This document shows, piece after piece, positions 1 through 7,594 of a stretch of DNA of 64,000 nucleotides (the stretch's first letter is position 1; each line of letters opens with the position of its first letter). This DNA is from Opitutia bacterium (GTDB lineage: Bacteria > Verrucomicrobiota > Verrucomicrobiia > Opitutales > T3Sed10-336). Below the pieces are notes generated by a model. The model worked only from the letters and a program-made list of their open reading frames with translations, was not told the origin of the DNA and searched no databases. Where the stretch lies: positions 1 to 64,000 of the forward strand of contig PXBO01000021.1 of the NCBI GenBank assembly GCA_003566885.1, in the 5' to 3' direction. Made by a program: the position numbers and the translations under genes.

Positions 1-1245
1 CGGGTTGGCATCGAGGAGAATCAGGTCCGCGCGCATCCCTTCGGCGACCTTTCCCGAAGAGTCTTCCTCTTCGAAGAAAATGGCGGGATTCACCGTACCT
101 GTCCGGAGCACCTCGAACGGCGAGAGGCCGGCCTGAGCCATGAGTTCCATTTCGGGGTGTATTGAAAAACCCGGGACGTTGAAGAACTGGGGGGCGTCCG
201 AGCCGAGGAGCAGGCCGGCGCCTTCCTCGTGCAGGGCCCGGATCAGGTCGAGCCGCGCCTGGACGAACGCCTCCGCCGCTTCGCGGTCGTAAAGCGGGTT
301 CGCCCGCCGACCGCGCACGGTATCGATCCATCCGTCGACGATCTGCGGAGGCATGTAGCCAAACTCGGGCCGCTCTTCGCGGATCGTATCGAGGTCCCAG
401 ATCAGCACGGCGTGCATCAGCGTTTCGGTCGGCACGTTCCACACGCCGGCTTCGCGGGTGCGCCGCGCGATCTCGCGGATGCGCTCTTCCTCGACGTATG
501 GCGCCAGGCGGAAGCCGAAGAAGCCTCCCTGGACCCCCGCGGTCTCATCCGGGTCCACCAGTGTCGGCATGTACGCATCCAAATGGTCGATACTCGCGTA
601 TCCGGCTTCGAGCGCCCGGGGGATCCCGACCGCGCCGGGAACGTGCCCGGAGAACGTGATACCCACCTCCCGGGCGGCCTCGACCATCGCATCGAACGCT
701 TCGCGCGACCCGGAGGCAATCTTGATGAAATCGTACCCGGCTTCCTTTTGCTCGCGGACCAATGCCGCGCCCCGTTCCGGCGTTGGGGCGCTCCCGCCGC
801 TGAAGGCCGGACCCGCGGTGATCAGGCGGGGCCCGAGCACTTCTCCTCTCGCCAGTTGTTCGCGCACTTCAAGGTGGACCGGAGCACCGGCCATGCCGCG
901 AATAAGCGTGATGCCGTTGGCGAGATAGAGAAAAAGGACGTCGTTGCGGTACTGCTCGTTCTGGCCGCCGGGAACGTGCGCGTGCATTTCGGCGAGGCCG
1001 GGCATCAGGTATTTTCCCGAGCCGTCGATGACCAGTGCGTCATCCGTTGGAATTTCCGCGTCACCGGCGACGATCGAAACAATCGTCCCGCCTTCAATCA
1101 CCACCGTGCGGTCGGGAATCACCCGCTCTTCGTCCATCGGCGCCACATTGACGTTGCGGATCACCAGCGAACCGCCGGATTGGCCGTAAACAGAGAAAAC
1201 CAGCGCGAGGAGAATGGTCAGGGAAAGTAATAGACTCCGAAACAT
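1..1245 (-). CDS. Amidohydrolase family protein (imidazolonepropionase-like), partial at left edge
   Basis: Reverse-strand reading from ATG at 1245: signal peptide MFRSLLLSLTILLALVFSVYGQ, then VIEGGTIVSI...DGSGKYLMPGLAEMHAHVPG and ...LLLGSDAPQFFNVPGFSIHPEM. The listed + ORFs here are antisense. Confidence 0.88.
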   Translation of the reverse strand, partial: MFRSLLLSLTILLALVFSVYGQSGGSLVIRNVNVAPMDEERVIPDRTVVIEGGTIVSIVAGDAEIPTDDALVIDGSGKYLMPGLAEMHAHVPGGQNEQYRNDVLFLYLANGITLIRGMAGAPVHLEVREQLARGEVLGPRLITAGPAFSGGSAPTPERGAALVREQKEAGYDFIKIASGSREAFDAMVEAAREVGITFSGHVPGAVGIPRALEAGYASIDHLDAYMPTLVDPDETAGVQGGFFGFRLAPYVEEERIREIARRTREAGVWNVPTETLMHAVLIWDLDTIREERPEFGYMPPQIVDGWIDTVRGRRANPLYDREAAEAFVQARLDLIRALHEEGAGLLLGSDAPQFFNVPGFSIHPEMELMAQAGLSPFEVLRTGTVNPAIFFEEEDSSGKVAEGMRADLILLDANP

Positions 1246-1501
1246 CGTGAACTCCTTTCATTGCGTGTGCCATGGGCGTTGCGCCTGCCGGCTCCGCGGC
1301 GTCACCGGCATACCAGGGCTCGCCCTCCTGATAAAGCAGTCTCCACCGCCGGCCGGACGCGGTCAAGACGGAACGGGGGGTATGTGAGTCTAGAGGCGCG
1401 AAATGGAGCTGCAATTGAGTTGCATCCACAAACCGTTGTTCCCAAGCAGTATTGCGCCCGCCGGCTTTGCTTCGCTTGTTTTATCCTTCCAGCCAAGAGG
1501 T

Positions 1502-1705
1502 TCAGTAATGGATCGTCAAACCGATGCAAAGCACGGCGACGATCACCCCGACAATCCCGGCGATCAACTCGTCCATGGGATCGTCTTCGCGCAGCTTCAC
1601 GTTTCCGAATGTTACCGCGCGCACCACCATTCGGTCGAGTTTTCCACAGAATTCGTGGAAAAGACATTCGCCGATGAACTTGAGGATATCGGCAATCAGG
1701 TTCAT
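1502..1705 (-). CDS. Small hypothetical membrane protein (MNLIADILKFIGECLF...MDELIAGIVGVIVAVLCIGLTIHY)
   Basis: C-terminal part of ORF 1502..2107; internal ATG and hydrophobic C-terminus. Confidence 0.45.
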   Translation of the reverse strand: MNLIADILKFIGECLFHEFCGKLDRMVVRAVTFGNVKLREDDPMDELIAGIVGVIVAVLCIGLTIHY

Positions 1706-2546
1706 GGCGCGTGCAGGGCATCGGCGGTGGTTTGAGTGCGATGAAAGACCAGGAGCCGTCGTGTGGCGCGGCGAGAGCACGGCTTCATCGGCCAGGTTGA
1801 CCTCGCCGTCCTCCGACGGAAGTCGCCGCAGATAGAAACGCCCGGCAAACTCCAGGATCTGGCGCGTGTACCGGTAGGGACGTTCGAGCCGCTGCGACCG
1901 TCCGCGCACTTCGCTCCCGAGCACTTGCTGCCACGACTGCCCGTTGCGCAGGAACCCCTGGGTCGGATCGGCCACCATGAAGAGCGGTCCCCGTTGGGGA
2001 TCGAGCGCCTTCTTCATCTTTGAACGGGGACTCCGAGAAACTCTCATACTGCGGGGCGGCAAGACGAGGATCGATGATCGGTTGGCCGATCTTGGCGATC
2101 CGGTCAAACTCGGGCATAGCGTCCTCCGCGGCAGTCATGCTCCCCGCATAGACGCCAGGATCGACTTGGTCCTGTGTTGCGGCATCCATAAAAAGCGGAA
2201 AGTTTCTTTCCCGCCCGCGTTCGGTCCCCGCCATTTCTGTCAACGGCATCAGCGGGTCGCCGGAGTGAATCCGTACGAGGTCGTCTTCGCGAAAGTCCGA
2301 CGGATTTTCCAGGCAAGCAAAACGAAAATCGCCTGCGGTCGTTTTTCCCTTGAGTCGCAGAGCGGGGACGCAACGACCCTTTTGGATGCGGATTTCCAAC
2401 GGTTCGGACAGGTTCTGATCAAAATCCTTCCGCTTCCGGACAAACTCCTGTACTACGAATGAAACGAGCTCTGTGTACAAAGCCGAGAGCGCTGACCGTT
2501 GCTGTGGTGGTTCCATGGATGGGTTGCGGATTCCCCAGAACTCCAT
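1706..2546 (-). pseudogene. Remnant of a superfamily I (UvrD/DNA2-like) helicase, frameshifted and internally deleted
   Basis: ORF 1785..2546 gives an N-terminal helicase-like segment; the other frame (1502..2107) gives RGPLFMVADPTQGFLRNGQSWQQVLGSEVRGRSQRLERPYRYTRQILEFAGRFYLRRL, a GDxxQ/YR-type SF1 motif region; no Walker A between. Confidence 0.6.
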
Positions 2547-3040
2547 GCCGGACCGCCCCGGCCCCGCTTCCCTCAGTCCCGCGGAGATCGGAACTCAAGT
2601 TTGTCCTTCGCGGCAGAACCTTCAATCCGAGGCTCTTTGCCAGCGTCCGCTGACGACGGTCGAATGAAACGAATTCCGTGCAGCCGATGCTCATGGCTAT
2701 CGCTACATGCAGGATGTCGAGGCTTCTTGCCAACGTTTTGGCTGCGTAACGCTCGGCGATCATTTCCGCATCATGAAAACTGCCGCCAAGATTGGATTCG
2801 GCCAGTGCCATAAAGCCCGCTTCCAAGTCGCTGTGGAGAAGGGAGATTGCGGCGCTTGCCTGCGTCGGTGTGATTTCTTTTCGCCCAGCTTTCAGATAAA
2901 TTGCATTGGTCATTTCGAGACGATGCAGGTGCGAGAATGGAAGCGGGGGCGGAACACTCCGAATCAAGCGTATGGCTTCGTCACTGTTCTCTTCGCGCAC
3001 GTAGATCTTTAAGAGAAGCGGTATCGAAGTACCGTCTCAT
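2419..3040 (-). pseudogene. PIN-domain toxin (VapC-like), frameshifted near N-terminus
   Basis: ATG at 3040 reads MRRYFDT..., then the frame must shift to continue LLLKIYVREENSDEAIRLI...AIAMSIGCTEFVSFDRRQRTLAKSLGLKVLPR (PIN-like). Confidence 0.7.
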
Positions 3041-3285
3041 CGGTCGCCACGGAGATAGTCAATCGTCTCTTCACTGTGGCCCTTGACCGGGCCATCAGGA
3101 AATGCTTTTTCGAGGCGCTCTTTAAAGTGTGGCCATTGGGCCGGCGCAGTCTCTTTTCGTTCCGCCGGAGAAAGAACGGCAAATTTCCGGCCCCGTCGGG
3201 TAATCTGCACCGATTCCCCATCCTCAATCCAGCGTGCAAGGGTGGGAAACTTGTTTCGCAAATCGGCTACTTTCGCCTGTTTCAC
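3037..3285 (-). CDS. Phd/YefM-type antitoxin
   Basis: MKQAKVADLRNKFPTLARWIEDGESVQITRRGRKFAVLSP is typical of Phd/YefM; stop overlaps the toxin ATG (ATGA). Confidence 0.78.
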   Translation of the reverse strand: MKQAKVADLRNKFPTLARWIEDGESVQITRRGRKFAVLSPAERKETAPAQWPHFKERLEKAFPDGPVKGHSEETIDYLRGDR

Positions 3286-4473
3286 GATAAATAGACTATC
3301 AGATACTTGAGCTGCGTCAAGTCCGTCCGCTCCACCGCCCAGGGCGGAACGTTTCGATCCGGCTCCGGTTTCCGTGGAACGGCACCGAAACGGTGCCGAG
3401 TTTCAGGCCGGGAGAGTCCGATAATTTGTCGAAAACTCGGACGTGACCTCTTTCCGGTCTCCCTCAAACATGCCATATTTCGACGCAAAATGGCGGAACA
3501 AATGCCATTTTCAAGAGCAGCGGTGATTTCACGCAGGCCGTAGGCGGCGTGAAGGCGAAGCGGGCAGGGAATTCCAACGTCGACCGCTTGGGTGGGAAAC
3601 GGGTGCAGGCTCAGGCGCCATTTCGCGATTTCAACGAAATCGACGGCGGCTGATAGGTTTTGCTGCCAGCGATTGAAGGATTCACGGTGCGTGGATACGC
3701 CCAGTGCCTCCCCTTTTTGCGACCAAAACAGATAATGAAGAGCGCTCGCTTCGCCTTCGGTCAAGCCATACTGGGCCGGATCCTCGGCAACGGCCTCAGA
3801 TGAGACTCGAATGGCTTTCTTCAAAAACTCGGGATCGGTACGGAGCACAAGGCGACGGAGGGCCTTGCGGGCATCGGCGAGGTGTGGGTCCTGAACGGTC
3901 TCCGTGCCATGAGCAACGTCCTTCCATTCGGACCAGGTGCGATTGCTCAGAATCTCCAGTGGCGATAATTGTGTTTCGCGAACGAAGTTCCCAAAGGTAA
4001 GATCCTGCTGGGTTTCGGCTTCGAAGGTCTGAATCGCTTCAGGGATAAATGCGCGCAGGTTGCCGAGGCTTTGCCGGATGTTGGCGAGAACGTGTTCGCG
4101 TGCGACGCGTTCCAAATGAATGTTGCAGCCGGGAGGGAGGTTCGGGAAGTCTCGCTCGATCTCCTGGTCGATGCGGCGGCGAGTTGTTCGCAACAGGGCG
4201 CTGAATTTCCGGTCGATGCGATACCTCGGGTGAGTCTGCCCAACGAAATCAAGCACCGTCAGGGACTCCTTTTCCGGCGCGTGACGCAATCCTCGCCCAA
4301 GTTGTTGGAGAAAAACAGACTTCCAGAAGCACCTGTCCCAGGAATTGGCTATACGCCTGCGGGGCGCTTTCATCATCCAACTTCTCAAAGATCGGCGAAA
4401 GCTCAGTATGAGCCGAGAGCAAGTCGTTCAGCTCCTCGTCAAGCAATCGATCGCATAAACCCTCTGGAAGCAT
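3282..4473 (-). pseudogene. SF2 helicase with DUF3427-type C-terminus, helicase core deleted and frameshifted
   Basis: MLPEGLCDRLLDEELNDLLSAHTELSPIFEKLDDESAPQAYSQFLGQVLLE (N-term) abuts SVFLQQLGRGLRHAPEKESLTVLDFVGQTHPRYRIDRKF (SF2 motif VI) in another frame; ends in a partial LHAAYGLREITAALENG DUF3427-like segment. Confidence 0.65.
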
Positions 4474-4510
4474 AAGAAAACCAGGCGAAAGCCGCGTAAG
4501 TTCAACGCCA

Positions 4511-4933
4511 CTACGGCGAAGCTCGGTTCTCCAGGCCATTCTGTTGCACGAGCGAAAGCAGTTCGGCGAGGATGGGCAAATCCGCGGGAGCCCAGTCGAG
4601 GGAATTCGCATTGCTCATGTCCACCCACCGCGCCGCTGAATGCTCCACGAGTTCCAGGACAGGGCGATGTTCACAGCGGGCCAGAAACGGAATCAACTGG
4701 ATGGAGCCGAAATCATATGAATGCGTGACGGAGGTAAGAGGACGAAGAGATTCGACGTCGAGGTGCAGTTCCTCCCGCAACTCTCGCCGTAAGGCTGATT
4801 CCGGAGATTCGCCTTCTTCCACTTTCCCGCCAGGAAACTCCCAATGGCCGCCGAGGGATTTTCCCGGCGGACGCTGTGTCGCGAGGAATTTGTTTTGTGA
4901 ATCAAGGAGGATTAGGCAGGAAACGGTGAGCAT
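4511..4933 (-). CDS. NUDIX hydrolase (MutT-like nucleoside triphosphate pyrophosphohydrolase)
   Basis: NUDIX box GGKVEEGESPESALRRELREEL; start MLTVSCLILLDSQNKFLATQRP. Confidence 0.9.
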   Translation of the reverse strand: MLTVSCLILLDSQNKFLATQRPPGKSLGGHWEFPGGKVEEGESPESALRRELREELHLDVESLRPLTSVTHSYDFGSIQLIPFLARCEHRPVLELVEHSAARWVDMSNANSLDWAPADLPILAELLSLVQQNGLENRASP

Positions 4934-5069
4934 GATTAGTCGTTTTTTTTCTGAACTCTTGCGCGAAATGCGCAAGAGTTTCCGGAGGGCCATCCCGGCA
5001 AGCCGGGTTTACTACTTCAAGGGGATGCGGCGCGGACAGAGCCACGCCCTCCAGTGATACCCCTTTTTA

Positions 5070-5804
5070 TCAGCCCTCCGCTTCGGCGATGAGCCGGCGC
5101 ACCTTCTCCTCCAGGTTGACAAAGCCGTTGATGTCGACCAACACGCCTCTCTGATCGATCAGCCAATAGGTCGGAGGCGGCGGGTTGCCAAACTCCTGAA
5201 TGAGCGGCGCCTTATTGCCTTCGTCGCTGAAGAACTGCGGCCAGGACTGGCCCGTTCTACCGAGGTACCTCTCCAGCGCCGCACGATCCGTGTCGTAACT
5301 GATACCAATGACCTCAAACCCCCGATCGTGCAGCGAATCCCATACCGATCGGATAACGGGCGCATCCACGAGGCAGGGTGCGCACCAGGTGGCCCAGAAA
5401 TCGAGCAACACCACCTTCCCTCGATAATCCCGCAAATCCACTTCGCTCCCATCGAACGCGGTGAACCTGAGTTCCGTCAACCGGGCACCGCCCCCCATGG
5501 CAGCCACTCTGAGGAGGTCCATCCGCTTTTGCCCCGCTTCGCCGAGGTGAGGGCTGTCAGGGAAGCGCGCCTGGTGTTCGTTAACGCGGTCCGCCAACGC
5601 AGCAGCCTGTTCGATTGCCGAAGCCAACATTTCCTCCATATCCCCGCCGAACTGCGAGGGATTGATCTCCCAGAGATTGGTTTCGGAGGCTAGGATTCCC
5701 GCCCAGTGGTCTTCGGCGCTTTCACCCGAGGCGACGCCATGCGTCAAAAGCAGGCAAAGGGACAGAAGTAAAGGGCGGCCTTGCGGGCGAATGGAAGTGC
5801 TCAT
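5070..5804 (-). CDS. TlpA-family thioredoxin-like protein
   Basis: VVLLDFWATWCAPCLVDAP (WCxxC) and signal peptide. Confidence 0.9.
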   Translation of the reverse strand: MSTSIRPQGRPLLLSLCLLLTHGVASGESAEDHWAGILASETNLWEINPSQFGGDMEEMLASAIEQAAALADRVNEHQARFPDSPHLGEAGQKRMDLLRVAAMGGGARLTELRFTAFDGSEVDLRDYRGKVVLLDFWATWCAPCLVDAPVIRSVWDSLHDRGFEVIGISYDTDRAALERYLGRTGQSWPQFFSDEGNKAPLIQEFGNPPPPTYWLIDQRGVLVDINGFVNLEEKVRRLIAEAEG

Positions 5805-6023
5805 GCGGGTTTGAATGGGTCTTTGGGTGACGCTTGTTGTGATGATCAGGCTTTAGTACAGACGAGGAAGCAACGGCGGTGGCGGTGCAAATAATCCGGG
5901 AAGACTTCCAGAACCTGCGAATGTAAGGTACTGATCCTCGCAGCTCAACCGCTAAGGCAAAACGTTTTCAATCACCAACCCGGTGAAAAGGTCGACGTTT
6001 TCGGCAGCTGCGTGCCGACTCGC

Positions 6024-6731
6024 CTACGCGGTGCCCGGTCTTGATTTGAACACCGTATTCACAATGCGATCCATGAGGGGCGCGCCGTAATAGCCGCTTG
6101 CCGCGGCAATGAGAAAGGCGCCTACTTCGGTCCCAATGGCGGGCAAGGGAAAGTCGCCGATCACCAAGCCCGCTGTGATCGCGGCAACCGCAACCAATCC
6201 CATGACGCAGCCTTCGACCATGAACGGGCCCGGCCTCTTTTCGGACTGCTCTGCCTTTCGGAGCGATTTCAGGAATCCGCCGGCGGCTCCGCCGAGCAGG
6301 GTCGCCGCAAGGAACCCGATCGGAAACGTGAATCGTATCGGGATGGACCCTTCGAGCGGCCCCGCCCTCGCCAGAATCACGCGTTGGCCCACACCGCGTG
6401 ACCGCAGCTCAATTGTGGCGGCGCTCGCTCCAAATGGAATTGTCACCATCGAATCGGGATCGAACTTGCCGCCTCCTTGCGCCGTGAGCTGGACCTCGGC
6501 CGGACTCCCGTTGCTCAGCAGACGTCCGCCTTCGGCAAGGCGCTGGATCGTGAGACGGGTCGTGCCCAATCCGAAGCCGAGGATCCGGTCCTCGCCTGAC
6601 GTGATCTCCAGCCCGCCGAACCGCACATCCAGATCGATTTCCTCGTAGTGAACTTCTCCCAGGTCGCTCCGCACGGTAATGCGCGGAACCTGGTCGCGGT
6701 CGGGGCATAACACAAGTGGATTGATCTTCAT
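6024..6731 (-). CDS. Hypothetical membrane protein with N-terminal beta-rich region and C-terminal TM helices
   Basis: Hydrophobic segments IGFLAATLLGGAAGGFL and VMGLVAVAAITAGLVIG...VGAFLIAAASGYYGA. Confidence 0.6.
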   Translation of the reverse strand: MKINPLVLCPDRDQVPRITVRSDLGEVHYEEIDLDVRFGGLEITSGEDRILGFGLGTTRLTIQRLAEGGRLLSNGSPAEVQLTAQGGGKFDPDSMVTIPFGASAATIELRSRGVGQRVILARAGPLEGSIPIRFTFPIGFLAATLLGGAAGGFLKSLRKAEQSEKRPGPFMVEGCVMGLVAVAAITAGLVIGDFPLPAIGTEVGAFLIAAASGYYGAPLMDRIVNTVFKSRPGTA

Positions 6732-6750
6732 TGGTTTTCATGGGTTGGAT

Positions 6751-6764
6751 ATATCTCGAGATAT
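6751..6764. promoter_or_regulatory. 14-bp perfect palindrome ATATCTCGAGATAT upstream of the 6024..6731 gene
   Basis: Read directly. Confidence 0.3.
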
Positions 6765-7035
6765 TTGCGCCTTCGTCGGCTCTCCTGCGGCGTACCAGCT
6801 TGATCGAGGCGCAATCGCTCCAGGACCAAGTGCCGGAACGATCGCGCCGGAAAGTCTTTTGATTCAGTCAAGACGATTTCGGGATTGCCGCCAAAGATCA
6901 TTCCGTGCTCGATACTGTCAATCAGCTGCGCACCATCGACACGTCACGATCCCCGACTCCCCGGCTCCTTCTTCCCCATTTTAAGACATTCCCTCCCCGG
7001 CCCTATGAACTGAATGAGCTTTATAGAAGACTTTC

Positions 7036-7097
7036 TCGCGACTTTTTTCGCGATCGATGCTTGACACGTGGTACGCTTTGCGCGAAAATTATCGCGA
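7036..7097 (+). promoter_or_regulatory. Putative promoter/operator: TTGACA-N17-GAAAAT with two TCGCGA-N6-TCGCGA-type boxes
   Basis: TCGCGA at 7036-7041, 7048-7053 and 7092-7097, degenerate GCGCGA at 7080-7085; TTGACA at 7061-7066, GAAAAT at 7084-7089. Confidence 0.6.
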
Positions 7098-7136
7098 CAT
7101 ATCTGATGTGAATTCTAGCTCGATTCGACCTTTATT

Positions 7137-7541
7137 ATGAACGAACACCACAATCTCAGCCGTCGGGAGACACAGATCATGGATATTCTCTATGCCGAAG
7201 GGGAGTTGACCGTGAATGCGATCCAGGATCGTCTTCCGGATCCACCGACAACGATGTCGATCCGGACCTTTCTTGCCATTTTGTCGGAGAAGGGTTTGGT
7301 GAAGCGGCGGAAGGAGGGACGGGGCTTCATTTACCGCCCGGCCACCCAGCGCGCCCGCGCCGGCGCCCGGAATTTGCGCAAAGTCATTCAGACCTTTTTC
7401 GATGGCTCGATTGAGAAGGCGATCGGCGCCTGCCTGGCCGACAAAGGCGCCGGTCTCACCCCTGAGGAGGGGGAGCGGCTTCATCGGTTGATCGACGAAG
7501 CCGAGCAGCGTGATCGAACGGAACGCCGCTCCGACAGATAA
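7137..7541 (+). CDS. BlaI/MecI/CopY-family transcriptional repressor
   Basis: LSRRETQIMDILYAEGELTVNAIQDRLPDPPTTMSIRTFLAILSEKGLVKRRKEGRGFIYRP winged helix. Confidence 0.9.
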   Translation: MNEHHNLSRRETQIMDILYAEGELTVNAIQDRLPDPPTTMSIRTFLAILSEKGLVKRRKEGRGFIYRPATQRARAGARNLRKVIQTFFDGSIEKAIGACLADKGAGLTPEEGERLHRLIDEAEQRDRTERRSDR

Positions 7542-7594
7542 CATCACTCTCGCCCCGGCCGGACGGGACCCGCTCAATTCCACCAAACATTTCC

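Noticed and set aside
229-1230. Long + ORF (333 aa)
   Set aside because: Antisense of a clear amidohydrolase on the minus strand; composition (R/H/D/P-rich) is typical of GC-rich shadow ORFs.
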